This document shows positions 1 through 10,212 of a stretch of DNA of 64,000 nt, piece by piece. The stretch is from positions 868,001 to 932,000 of the forward strand of contig CAJZBQ010000033.1 of NCBI GenBank assembly GCA_914767885.1, written 5' to 3'. The position numbers and the translations under genes are program-made. The notes below the pieces were generated by a model. It did no database searches, had not been told where the DNA came from, and worked only from the letters and a program-made list of their open reading frames with translations. The DNA is from Blepharisma stoltei. Lineage: Eukaryota > Ciliophora > Heterotrichea > Heterotrichida > Blepharismidae. Position 1 is the stretch's first letter, and each line of letters starts with the position of its first letter.

Positions 1-2273
1 ATAAATATGATGATTTGTGCAAAAATTTGGAAAATAAAGAGGAAGAGCTTATAGAAATTAAGAGAAAAAATTATGAAATTTTAGAAATGAATGCGAAATT
101 TGATGAAAATTGGAGCATTAAATTTAAAGATGCTATACAGAACAGAGAAAATATGATAGCTAGTTTAAAGCAGGAATTGCAAAATATTTCACAGCAAGAA
201 AAAGAAAAAACTCAAAATTTGATATATGCAGAAAAAGAAGAGTTAAGGCAGAAAATTTATGAATTGGAAAAAAAATTGTCAAATTGTGAAATGCAGTTAA
301 AAAATAAAGATAGAGAAAAAGAAATAGAAATTAATGAGATTGGAAAAGATGTATAGTAATTATAATTAGGAAAGATTATATTTTTTATAGATTTGAGCTT
401 TTTTTTACCTGAGTTCGGATATATAAGAAATTAAAAAAAATTATTCAATATAAATTGATATAGCAGATTTAAGAGAAATGCTTAAAATGTCAGTAAATAA
501 AGAAGCAAGCTCAAGAGAGCTAATCGGAGAATTAACAGAACTAATTAAAGATTTACAGTTACAGCTTGACAAAGAAATCACAGAAAAAAATAAATTCAAG
601 CTAGAAGGCGAACAAAAGTCTGGAAAATTAGAAGAAGAGCTTGCAGTCATGAAAGGGAAATTCCAAACCCTCACTCCCCCCTTTAAATTGGAACAAATAT
701 CTGTAAAAATTTACAATTTTTGGTACTTTAACGCCATTGAAATTGAAACAATTTTTTTTTCAATAGGAAATTTTAATGAGATCCCCCCCCTCATTTGTCC
801 AATTTTCTAGTCTTTTATCATTTGTCCATTTTTCTAGTTTTTTTTATATATGAAAAATAAATTTTTTAAGGACCTCGTTTGTCCAATTTTCTAGTCAAAA
901 TTTTGATAGAAAAAAAAAAAATTTTCAGGGCCTCAATTGTCTCATTTTCTAGTTTTTTTACAGTAAAAAACTAAAATTTAGGACATTCGAAAAAATCCAA
1001 AAATGACTAGAAAATGGGACAAATCATTTTTGACTAGATTTTGGGACAAATGAGGTCCTGAAAAATTTTTTTTTCTTAGAAAAAAAAAACTAGAAAATTG
1101 GACAAATGAGGTGGGGATCCTTACTAATTTTGATAAAATTAGTTTTGAACTAATTTAATAGACAAAAATGCAGGCAGATGTAATTTAAACAGTTTCCAAG
1201 CTGAATCCATTAATGTTTTATTTAATTCTTCGCAAAAATAAATTAAAATTCAAAGTTTTGTGTCAATTTATATTTTTTAAGATTTGAAAAATTTTTTATA
1301 GAAAAACAATGCAAATATAATCGCTTTTTTAAAAAAAAATTTAACCACCCTTAAATTGGAACAGGGTTTTTTTAATCCAATTTAAAGGCAGTGAGTCAAA
1401 GAAAAATATGACGCAGCCGACAAAACTTTATCCCAAGAAGAAGACCAATCCCACCTAAAAAATCGCGAAATCTCCAAACTAAAACGTGAGCTAACTGAAG
1501 CTAAAGAATTCATCAGCGAGCTTGAAGACGCTTCAAAAGCCATTAAAAACAAATGCGAAAGAACCGAAAAAAATCTCCTCACAGAAATCGCTGCTTTAGA
1601 AGCAAAATCAAAGGAGCTTGACCTAACTTTAGGCACCAAAAACGCCATTATAGAAGACCAAAACGACGCAATCCGAGATCTTAAAGACATTAACAAGCAG
1701 CTCGAAGAAGAGCTTCAGAATTTCCAAAATAATAAAAACCAATATAAAGAAAATTATGAAAATAAATTACAAGACGCCTACGACGAAACAGAAAAAATTA
1801 AAAATAAATTATCCCTATCAGAGGAATACATTTCAGAGCTGGAAAATAAAATTGAAGAACTAGAAGGAAAAAGAAACGATTATATAGAAACTATTGAAAA
1901 ACTAGAAAAACAATTAGAAGAAAAATCAGAAATGATTGACGCTATTGAAGAAGAGGTCAAAAATCTGCAGGAGGAAAAAGAAACCCAGGCCCAAAAAAAA
2001 ATTGAAGAAAAAGAACTTGTCATAAAAGACTTAAAACTGTTTAGAGACGAGCTAAATGCGTCACTTGCCATGAAGAATAAAGAATGCATAGAAAAAACTA
2101 AAATTATTAAGGAGCTTGAAATTGAATTAGACAAAACTAGATTTGATCTGCAGGACACCAAGAAAAATAATAACGAAATGCAAGAAGAAATTAGAATTTT
2201 GCTGACTGAGATGGATAACCAGAAAAAACAAGCCAGCGAAAAGCTTGCTCAGCTAACTAGGTTGTTTTCATAA
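1..2273 (+). CDS. Long coiled-coil protein, 5' end outside the window
   Basis: The frame is open from the left edge and ends at TAA 2271-2273. What can be read is almost entirely Lys/Glu-rich heptad sequence (for example EELIEIKRKN, LEELQNFQNN, KLEKQLEEKSEMID), so the product is an extended alpha-helical coiled coil, probably structural or centrosomal/cortical. No enzymatic domain is visible. Two IESs interrupt it: removing 354-462 (TA to TA) joins KDV to ADLREMLK, and removing 674-1398 joins FQTL to KEKYDAADK, both in frame. It converges on the DM10 gene with 27 bp between stop codons. The family cannot be named from composition alone. Confidence 0.75.
354..462. other. Short IES in the coiled-coil gene
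   Basis: It has TA at 352-353 and TA at 461-462. Excising 109 bp gives gta-gca-gat and restores a frame otherwise closed by TAG 354-356. No strong inverted repeat is visible, so the support is the frame and TA fit. Confidence 0.55.
674..1398. mobile_element. MITE-like IES with TTTAAATTGG word, non-TA boundary
   Basis: The ends are inverted repeats: CTCACTCCCCCCTTTAAATTGG on the left, and CTCACTGCCTTTAAATTGG on the right (reverse complement). Before the right end lies an inner TTAACCACCC plus TTAAATTGGAAC copy and a hairpin, the same plan as the other MITE-like IESs here. The frame is restored if one copy of a TCA direct repeat (671-673 / 1396-1398) is kept; no TA pointer fits. A second palindromic element (780-1119) lies inside. 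Confidence 0.65.
780..1119. mobile_element. Palindromic element nested inside the 674-1398 IES
   Basis: The terminal inverted repeat is GATCCCC...CTCATTTGTCCAATTTTCTAG on the left and its complement ending GGTGGGGATC on the right. Variants of the word CATTTGTCC(A/C)...TTTTCTAG recur about four times in the left arm and again inverted in the right arm. This looks like an insertion into an older IES. Confidence 0.6.
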
Positions 2274-2300
2274 ATAAATTTCTATATTATTAAGAATTAC

Positions 2301-3956
2301 TTAATAGTGGCCCAAGTACTGCTCCATCCACTTCTGTGTATGCTCATCACAGCTTTCAATATGGAATCTATACCTATTAATAGTCAAATCAGTGCCCAAA
2401 ATGAAATCGGCAGGGTGGAAAAACTCATTATTTCTGTTCTCATTCTTATATTTCCCTCTGATCAAGAATTTTCCTTCCACAATTCCTGAGTTTCTTTGAG
2501 GAATTTCGTGGATTTGAAGGGTATCGTCATTAAGAAACATGGAAATAATAAATTTGCGGTCGACGTCTTCAGGCTGAGGAGAGTTAAATCTGGCTGTCCA
2601 TCTGAGGATTCTATGGGAATTGTCAATAAACTTGAAGTAATCTTTATAAGGAGGCTTAGGAATGAGACGATACACGTAACCTAAGGAGTCTTCTTCACTT
2701 CCTAGGCCATCGTGAGGTGGAATTACAATGTTATTTACTTCTCTTTCAGGTGGGTCAGGAATTGGGCCAATAGGGAAGACTCTGCTGTAATGCTGCCTGT
2801 AGTAGTTCACTGTAAATTCGTCAGCGCTATCAATGATAAATTGGCGGCCATAAATTTCTATAGTCGTGCTTGGCTCGATCTCATGCTCTTTTAAGTAGTC
2901 TTCTTCAGACTGTTGGCCTGGCTGGCCTATTGCGAATTTTTTGGGTAATTTATTTCTTCTGAGAAAAACTGGAAATTCAACTTTTCCGTCATTTGGGTAA
3001 TGAATTTCTAAAATTTCTATGGTATCATCAGCTAAATAATAATGCAAAATAAAGTGCTCGACACTGGAACAATAAAATCTAAGCACTTTTCGGTCATGGT
3101 CTAAAAACTGCTTTTGGGGCTTTTGTCTGCCTCCGCCTAATGATTTTTCTAAAAATTCTTTCATAGCTGCATCTTTTACCAAAACAACTTTTTCTCCTTT
3201 TCTTTTTCCAAATGGGTCATCAGGGATCTGCTCAGCTGGACCTTGAGGGATTCCATTGACATCATAAAATTCCCTTGTATATTGGTCACAGTCGACCAGT
3301 CTGATATTTTTGCCAAAAACTAAAATATTGCTCCCAACCCTTAAATCGCCTGGTACAATAGCCATTCCACTTCCATCAGCTTTAAGTATAGCTTGTCTCT
3401 TTATAAAAGGCCCTTGTGGAGTTCCTGAATTAACTTCTCTTGGCTCTATGACAGATATAGTATGGTCCTCTAAGTAATAATTTTAAAATTTTTTTTTTTA
3501 AAAAAAATAAAAAATAAAAATTGAAATTTTTTTTTCTCTGGAAAAGTAATAATAAAGGATCAATTTTTTTACCCTGAAATGCTCCATTGCGCTTTCAACG
3601 ACTGGCTCTTTGAAATATCCAAAGAAACGCAAGACTTGTCGGTCCATTTTTACAAAAGTCGGCTCAAATTGGTCTGTGATTTCTTCAGAGTTCATTGGAA
3701 CATGGACTGAATGCGTTGTGGAGCGCCATTGAGTATCTACCATACGCGACTGGTCTGGCTTTTCAGGACTTTGACGTCTTGGAAGTGGATATGATGGTAA
3801 AGGGCGATTAGCCTAGCTAGCAGTTACGTAATCTTTATTTTCTTCCTGCTTTTGGGCGCTCACTCTTTTATGCTGAGTTTTCTAGATAAATTTTACTGTT
3901 GGATCATGGTGAGGGGCGAAACCTGGGAGTGATGGGAATGGAATTGAAGATGACAT
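2301..3956 (-). CDS. EFHC/Rib72-type protein with three DM10 domains
   Basis: After removing two 15-nt introns (3882-3896, 3813-3827) and one 72-bp IES (3482-3553), a single frame runs from ATG 3956 to TAA 2301. It starts MSSSIPFPSLPGFAPHHDPT and carries three DM10 repeats: VLRFFGYFKEPVVES...YYLEDHTISVIEP; VLRFYCSSVEHFILHYYLADDTIEILE; ILRWTARFNSP...LNDDTLQIHEIP. Each ends in a CDEFTR-like signature (CDQYTREFYD, SADEFTVNYY, CDEHTQKW). DM10 proteins of the EFHC1/EFHC2/Rib72 group are microtubule inner proteins of ciliary doublets. No C-terminal EF-hand is present; the protein stops 10 residues after the last DM10. An axonemal role is inferred from the family. Confidence 0.9.
3482..3553. other. 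72-bp IES in the DM10 gene
   Basis: It lies between two copies of AAGTAATAAT (3472-3481 and 3544-3553). Keeping one copy joins ILYYY to LEDHT, giving a canonical DM10 strand. The interior is nearly pure A/T with a long self-complementary T/A tract. Confidence 0.75.
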
Positions 3957-4054
3957 AAATATTATAAGCCATTTTAAGAATTAAGAATTTAAATGCGTAT
4001 GAAGAAGTTGATAGAAAAATATTTTAATGCGATTTATATGAAATAAAGACATTT

Positions 4055-5017
4055 TTAGGTGAGATAAATTCGAGTCCTCTCATTAATTGGAGCCTGGCAT
4101 ATTGGGCATGCGTCTAAATTTGCACAACAATTTAAACAGGTGCTCAGATGCTTGCATGGCTCTGTGATTACATTTCTTGGATTAATTGCACAAATGCAGC
4201 ACTGAAAGCCAGGTGCCATTCTTACAGCATTTTCTCTATTTATTTCTTCTCTGCCTCTTCTCATTCTTCTCCTCCTTTGTGCTTCACTTAAACTTCCTAT
4301 AAGCAATACCCCAAAAACCAGCTGTAAAGCACAAAGCATATACATTCAAGGTTTTTTACTATTAAGGATAATTGATTTTGAATAAGCTATATAGTCTGGA
4401 ATTATTATCAGCTTATTGCTGATTTTTTTGACTTCTCCAATAACGCATATATCAGAATCTTTTGGTATTACGTCTTCTACAACTCTTTGGTAAGCCTCTA
4501 CTCTTCATGAGTAAAATTGCTGAGTGAAAAGAAATAGTGAAGAAATCAGTGATTTTATGGCTGTCCAGAAGGACATAGAGATCTCTCCTGATTGATTATA
4601 AGCTCTCAATACATTGATATTAGTTTCATCAGTTGGCTGAATGAAAATTTCGTGCTTTCCTTCTTTTAAGGAAAATTCTTTGATTGATTTTTTATTGATA
4701 GAAGAAATTGGCTTTTTGAGACTGTAAAATTGAGGGTATCGGGCGTCTATATAGTTAGAATATACAACTATTAAGTCTTCTTTGCTTGTCCGGGACTATT
4801 TTTAAATTACGTCGAACATATTATGGGTGCTCACAGATCCAGATACACATATTGGTGATGATAAGCTTTTTGATGTGGATAATTCGCTGACTGACATCTC
4901 TTTGAGATTTTTTAGATGAAAATAATTTTGTGCATGAGTGTATGTCAAGAATCCCGTAATTATAGATCCCACTGTGCTGAAATATAGAATGAAACTATTT
5001 ATTGAATCATCAGACAT
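4055..5017 (-). CDS. MUL1/MULAN-like membrane RING E3 ubiquitin ligase
   Basis: ATG 5017 opens MSDDSINSFILYFSTVGSII, a hydrophobic N-terminal segment. One 15-nt intron (4796-4810, GTAATTTAAAAATAG) joins NMFD to SRTSKED, and two in-frame TGA codons are read as Trp (FYSWRV, KPWMY). A second transmembrane segment (LCALQLVFGVLLIGSL) precedes a C-terminal C3HC4 RING: CCICAINPRNVITEPCKH, then CLNCCANLDACPIC. Two membrane spans with a region between them and a terminal RING is the layout of MUL1/GIDE ligases of the mitochondrial outer membrane. Location and substrate are inferred from the family. Confidence 0.8.
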
Positions 5018-5446
5018 AGTGATATATATAAACTCTTTTAAATAAGAAATATTAATTTGACTGGTAAGAATAATAACTGTGATTTAATATTACCAAGAAT
5101 TTAAATTAATTCCTAATAAAAGATAGGCACTCTTTATGATATTTAACAAATTTAATTGTTTTATATTTTCTTTCTATTTTGTTAGTCATCCTTACTTCTT
5201 TTTATAAACGCATACTGATAGGTTCTGAAATGATTTATAGCTAAAAAAAAATTTAGCCTAAATAATGCTTTTTGAATTAATTAGAATCTTCTTCAGTCTT
5301 CTTCTTTTTCTTCCCTTTTGATCTTCTGTTCAGATGGACTCCACAATAATTTTTAAAAACCATTTTTTTATAGTGTTAGTACTCTTTTGACATTCTCTTA
5401 TAAATTCCTTAAATTCTGGCCATTGACTTAATAAGGTATTTTAAAT
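5018..5446. other. Intergenic, one unassigned open frame
   Basis: AT-rich spacer. On the minus strand about 5435-5265 there is an open stretch starting WPEFKEFIRECQKS and ending in a Lys/Arg-rich tail, with no ATG and no recognisable family. It could be a lost 3' exon of the gene to the right or chance. Confidence 0.3.
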
Positions 5447-6098
5447 TTAAAGCCAAGAGCATGCCCACGCTATACCCTTCATTTCATGTTTCTGGAAATT
5501 TCTGCACCCTTCTTGCTTACAAAACGGCCTTAATTGCAATGGATTAATCTCTGCACAGATCCTTTTCGCTAACTCTTCATCAAATTCCTGCTCTTTGTCC
5601 TCCTCAGAGCACTTGCTTGGCCACACATATCCATAATTTATCATGAAATCTTTAATTTCACTCTTAAACCCTTCATAATCCCATGGATTTTTTCTCATTA
5701 ATGCGCACATATGGCTTTGGTGAACAATTTCCCACCCCCACCACCATGGGTACTCAATATCCTCTTCATCTACATCAAATAATGGCAAATTATTGACTTT
5801 TTCTCTTGAAATTCATTCTTTTATGCACTCATTAAGGTAAAATTTCAAGCAGTTTTCATATCCTTTTCACATCAATGTAGCTGGGTGCTTTGTCCAGCCT
5901 TTTTTCTTTTTATTTTTTTCTGTGAGAGCTTGGATAATTTGATAAGCTTCTACCCTTTGTTTTCCAAGCCTTCTGTCATCTAAGGAAGATAAACTTTTTT
6001 TTATATACCTTATAGATTAATCCAGGCAAAGCCTAATGATTTTTTTAAATATTTATCAAAAAAGGTATATCTGGATAAGGCACAAAAGTAATAACCAT
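5447..6098 (-). CDS. Pyrimidine-dimer DNA glycosylase-family (MSMEG_6728-like) protein
   Basis: Excising the 64-bp IES 6006-6069 joins MVITFVPYPDI to KKSLSSLDDRRLGKQRVE. That is the N-terminal signature of a family otherwise familiar to me from bacteria and phages (FLPY.DF...LDDRRLGKQRVE). It continues with HPATLMWKGYENCLKFY, PWWWGWEIVHQSHMCALMRK and YGYVWPSK, all family positions; two TGA codons supply conserved Trp residues. The C-terminal 60 residues after VWPSK are extra and Cys-rich. The family is related to T4 endonuclease V-type pyrimidine-dimer glycosylases, but activity is not shown. The start is ATG 6098, the first in frame. Confidence 0.8.
6006..6069. other. 64-bp IES in the glycosylase-like gene
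   Basis: It has pointers TA 6004-6005 and TA 6068-6069; on the gene strand both ends begin TATACCTT or TATATACCTT, an inverted repeat. Removal rebuilds the conserved PYPDI-KKSLSSLDD stretch exactly. Confidence 0.85.
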
Positions 6099-6189
6099 TA
6101 AAATTAATTATTTCTTTATCAGTAATTTTCCATTAAAATCACCATATGAAATGAATCAATTTTTATAAATTTAAAAGACAATCTATATC

Positions 6190-7229
6190 ATGGAAGATAT
6201 AAGCAACAAAATTTATGAGCTTTTCAGATATACTTTTATTGCTAATTGTGATATAGACGAAGCTCCTATGACACAAGAAGAAATAGACACTCTTGATGCC
6301 TTGCAGCCTCCAGAAATTTTGGAAAATTTAAAAGACATTATCACAGAGCTGCTTGATTTTAAAAGGGAATTCAAAACTACTGATTCTGCTGAACTTATAT
6401 GCTCTATTTAATAGAATTGGGTATTATATGTAAATAAATATGGGGTGAAGTAAATTCTTTAGAATTAAGCATGAAACGTGCAGAACAATTTGAAACGATG
6501 CTTCAAAAACTTGAAGCAGAAGCCAGAGTCCATATACAAATTGAGCAACAAATGAAGCTCCAGTTGGATATAGCCAAAAGTAAGGTTGAAGAGTATGAAA
6601 AAATGAATAAAATTTCGCAAAAACACAAAAACCAATTGAATTTAAGATTAGACATCAAATTGGATCACAGCCCAATTACAAATAAAGAAGAAAAAGCAGT
6701 CTCTTACAGAGAAAACTACAAAGAAATCGACAAAATTAAGAAAAAATACGAAAATAAATTGCAGAAATTGATAGAAGATAGTGAAAATAAAGATAAAAAT
6801 ATTAAAATGCTAGAAGTGGAATGCACAAAATTAAAAATAATTTTAGAAGAAAAAGAGAAGGAGTTTGATAAATTGAGAAATCAGGTAAAAAATATGCCGG
6901 CTGATATTATTGATCTTAGAAAACTAGAAAAAAGGACAATTATAAGCACAGGGTACCTAAAAAAAAAGCAAGACGAAAAATCGTTAGGGATTTTAAGATA
7001 CAATAGCCAAATAAAAGGAGGGACACCCTTAAAAGATGTAAAAATTCGAAAAACCCCTGGAAAATCAATAGGGAATGAATTACCAAAAGATTCGTCACCT
7101 TATGGGATGTGAAATGAAGCAAATAACTCGTATAAAAAAATATCGATGATGAAAAAGTTTGAAATTACTCCACATAAACATTTCAGAAGCTTTTCTGAAT
7201 ACGATAAAGTGAAGAAAATTTCTACGTAA
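6190..7229 (+). CDS. Coiled-coil protein of unknown function
   Basis: ATG 6190 opens MEDISNKIYELFRYTFIANC. A short IES (best fit 6400-6440) joins AELI to WGEVNSLELSMKRAEQF, then a long Lys/Glu-rich coiled coil (about residues 90-250) and a basic tail (GGTPLKDVKIRKTPGKS). TGA near 7110 is read as Trp (PYGMWNEANN) and TAA 7227-7229 ends it. No domain is recognised; a structural role is likely. The exact IES boundary is not certain, because TA pairs giving 41, 62 or 68 bp all keep the frame. Confidence 0.65.
6400..6440. other. Short IES, boundary ambiguous
   Basis: It breaks the coiled-coil gene with TAA TAG at about 6409. TA 398-399 to TA 439-440 (relative to 6000) gives 41 bp and an open frame. 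Right ends at 6461 or 6467 also fit. Confidence 0.45.
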
Positions 7230-7464
7230 ATTATACAGAGCTATCACTAACAGAAAGATTGTGTGGCAAAATTAAAGAAAATTTTTATATAATAAACATA
7301 GAGCTGATGCTCTGTATTCTAGCATATTTATCAATAGAAGAATATTTTTATCGTAAAACTATAATTATGTATCCTTTTTATTATCAGATAAATTTGCCTA
7401 TTTTCTATAATAATTTAACGTCTATTTTCTTAATTTAGCATATAAGTTCTGTAAATTTGCTACT

Positions 7465-9919
7465 TTAAAATTCAATATCCCAATTTGGATCTATAGATCT
7501 ACTCTTTTTATGCTTAAAAGGCTGCATTTCATCATTTGCTTCTTCCATCGCTATAATTTCTGCCAAACTTCTTATATTTTTTGATGCAGCTTGAATCTCT
7601 CTATTCAAATCATGCAATCTTGGCTTATAAGGCGGCTCTATCTGCCTACTTATTAAATGGTCCTATATCGCCTGGATTGTTTTGTTGGACTATTACTTCT
7701 TGATCTGTGAATTCTTTTATTTGTAAAGCAAGGATTAAGGCTTGAAAACGGTCAGGCGGCATTCCTCGGAGAAGCTCGACTCTTTTTAAGATTGAGTGAG
7801 CTTCGTTGTTTGAGGTAACTTGTTCGAAAAATCCTCCAATGCAGAGTTCGAATTCTTCCCTGGTGCATTCTGCAATAATGGTTTCACAGTCTGCTAAAAT
7901 GTCTTCAGAATATGCTCCTTGAGGTTTTATATTTTTCATCTTAATAAATATTCCTACTGTTACTGTCTCCAGTTTTCATATAGGAAATTGGCCTTGCCTT
8001 TCAATAATTTCAAATCGATATATTTTCTTTTAAATAAATATTTTACTCCCCCCCCCCCTCCGTGAGCGAACAAAACCATTAGAAAAATCGCCATTTTTTG
8101 ACCAAAAACCCACCCTCCGTGAGTGAACAAAAATTTTTTTTAATAGAAAAAATTTTAATGGAAAAAAATTTTGATATATAAGTGATAATTAGTATAATGA
8201 AATCTAGAGCTAATTCTGTTTAAATTTAAACAAATTGCGTTTTAAAACATAAATTTTGCAAATTAAATTAATATTTGCTTCCCAATTTTTGCAAATTAGG
8301 ATTTTTTTAAATTTCGAAAAAAAATATTTTTTATAAAATTTATATATAAATTTTTTTTAAAAAAAAAAATTAACCCCCCTCCGTGAGCGAACAAAATTTT
8401 TTTGTTCGCTCACGGAGGGGGGGGGGAGTTAGCATTTTTTAAAAAATATCAGCAATCGCCTTGAGGTGGCTGCGTAATCTCAACATCCCCAACACAATGG
8501 AAAACTTCTGTTTTCCGGTTTTCAATCCTTGAAACCAATTTACCTTTCATGACCATCCACAAGTGAAATCCTTTATGTGTATTTGCCCCAACCACTATTT
8601 GGTTTTTCGCATAAATCACAATCTTTAGTGCATTTATGAGCCTATCACACTGTTCTTTATTCAGCTGCCTCAAAGTCTCGCTCATATCTATAGCCATCCT
8701 TTTGGTATTCTGATAAATAATATCCTGCAGATGATTTCCCAGTGCCTTTGTAAGCCTTTCTCTTCCAATCGCCACACATTTAACGTCATCAACAGCACTT
8801 ACAGAGGCGGTTCTCACACAATTATAAAGTAAAGCCTGCTCCCCAAAGAAATCGCCTCTATACATTTGCCTTATTTCTCTGCCTCCTTGTGTGCATGATA
8901 CAATACCTTCTTTAACGACGTAAAATAAATCGCCTGGGTCACCTTCACTGACGATTTTTTCTCCTGCTCTAAATTTTAGTGTAGATAATGACCCTACTAG
9001 TGCATCTCTTTGTACAGCTGTTAATATATGAAATAAAGGGACACTCTCTATAAATCGTTTATTTTCTTGGTAATTCTGAGCGTTTACTGTTTCTATAGCT
9101 TGTGCATTCTTATTGCTTGTATAAGGCAGATTATATAATAGAAGAGAAATCTAATAGTACTAGGGGGATTTAAGAAAGCCAAAAGTAGATAAAAGCTTTA
9201 CTGCATGTCTAAAAGTTTTACGGTCAAGTCCTCATAAGGTTGTGCGCTCAGTCGTTTGGATTGTGGCTGATCTTGGGGAGTCATGAAGTAATGCAAGTTC
9301 TCCAAAACTGTCGCCTGGACCTAATACTTTGACTTTTTTCCGGCTTATTAAGACATCCACCTTGCCTGACGCAATAATAAAAAAGGTATTTCCTGGCTGA
9401 TCTTGCTCAAAAACGAGCTCTCCTGGGCCTAAAGTGTAATGTTTCATGCGCTCTATAATAATTCCTCTGTTTTCATCAGCAAGACTTGTAAAAATAAAGT
9501 GCTTGTTTAAAGCTGTATTTATTGGGTGCAGGTCCAATGATCGTGCACTTTTGATAGTTTGCATTTCACGAAGTACATTTAATCGAAAATCGATTGAAAT
9601 GTTTTGATAGTGAGACATTTGACCTAAAAAAAAACCCGTTAAATTTCGACCAAATGTACATTGATTTAATATATACCGTCAAAAATACTGTAATTTGGCA
9701 TGGAGCCGTATTTATTAGCTCTTTATCTCTTGATGTTTTAGGTTTATCTACAACCAATGCATTAGGAGCATCTAGAGAAGTCCCGCTTACTTTACGAGTA
9801 TCTACAACCGGAGCTTTCTTTTTTACCTCTTTTCGGGGCACTGGATTTCTTGCAAGCTTTTTCTCTTCTTCAATAGACAACCTTTTCAGGGAAATATTTC
9901 TTGAAATCCTTTTTTCCAT
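7465..9919 (-). CDS. Protein with tandem cyclic-nucleotide-binding domains
   Basis: ATG 9919 opens a basic tail (MEKRISRNISLKRLSIEEEK). After removing IESs at 9627-9687, 9096-9200 and the nested pair 8021-8448, one frame carries at least three CNB folds. The first holds FGELALLHDSPRSAT, a complete phosphate-binding cassette. The second has FFGEQALLYNCVRTAS, which keeps the Arg. The third (KIVIYAKNQIVVGANTHKGF) is degenerate, and a fourth begins at SILKRVELLRGMPPDR but stops after VQQNNPGD. The arrangement recalls apicomplexan/ciliate PKG, but no kinase domain follows. The frame closes at TAG 7646 unless a 25-bp TA-flanked piece (about 7634-7658) is removed; then it runs on to EPPYKPRLHDLNREIQAAS and TAA 7465. 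I list the longer form. Confidence 0.75.
8021..8448. other. Small IES split by a MITE (outer unit)
   Basis: On the gene strand the outer pointers are TGA-[TA]T and ATA-[TA]T-CGA, with imperfect inverted ends (TATTTTTTAAAA / TATTTTCTTTTAAA). Without the inner 386-bp element it is only 42 bp. Removing the whole unit joins QGDCWY to RFEIIERQG; removing only the MITE leaves a stop. Confidence 0.7.
8046..8431. mobile_element. Family A MITE-like IES, copy 1
   Basis: 386 bp. TA pointers are at 8044-8045 and 8430-8431. The terminal word CCTCCGTGAGCGAACAAAA follows a poly-C run, is repeated about 55 bp in as a GTGAGTGAACAAAA variant, and forms a hairpin with its complement at the other end. The AT core contains TGATAATTAGTATAATGAAA. 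It lies inside an older 42-bp IES. Confidence 0.9.
9096..9200. other. 105-bp IES in the CNB gene
   Basis: The ends are TAAAGCTTTT and TATAGCTTGT (gene strand, inverted). Removal joins DRKTFRHAV to ETVNAQNYQENKRF, the usual linker between CNB domains. Confidence 0.75.
9627..9687. other. 61-bp IES in the CNB gene
   Basis: TA 9625-9626 and TA 9686-9687. Removal joins PCQITV to GQMSHYQN. The interior (GTTAAATTTCGACCAAAT) resembles a stretch at about 28668-28690. Confidence 0.65.
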
Positions 9920-10212
9920 TTATGCTGATATTTTTAAATAGAAATAAAATAATTAGAAAATTTAGAAAATATTTATATAAATATAAAGGTATATATATAT
10001 TTTGGTAAATTTAATATAAATTAATATTTTTTTAAAAAAACAAGGCATTTATATAGAGAAATTGGGGAATAAATTGCGTCCAATGACTTCGGTATAAGAT
10101 TTGAAACTGATTTGTTACGATAAGAATCTGATATTTTTTCTATTTTTATCAGAAATGAAGGGGATAAGATATGATTTTTATATAAGCTTGTGAAAAAGGA
10201 GAATTTGTAAAA

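Noticed and set aside
441-2161. Ser-rich minus-strand open frames
   Set aside because: They are the complementary reading of Lys/Glu-rich coiled-coil codons, a frequent shadow in this window.
5265-5435. Extra 3' exon of the glycosylase-family gene
   Set aside because: There is no TA-to-TA or GT...AG join that avoids the TAA at 5447 in frame, and the family needs no such extension.
8390-8428. Perfect hairpins with G/C stems as transcription terminators
   Set aside because: They occur in every family A, B and C element as part of the TIR and lie inside coding genes that continue afterwards.
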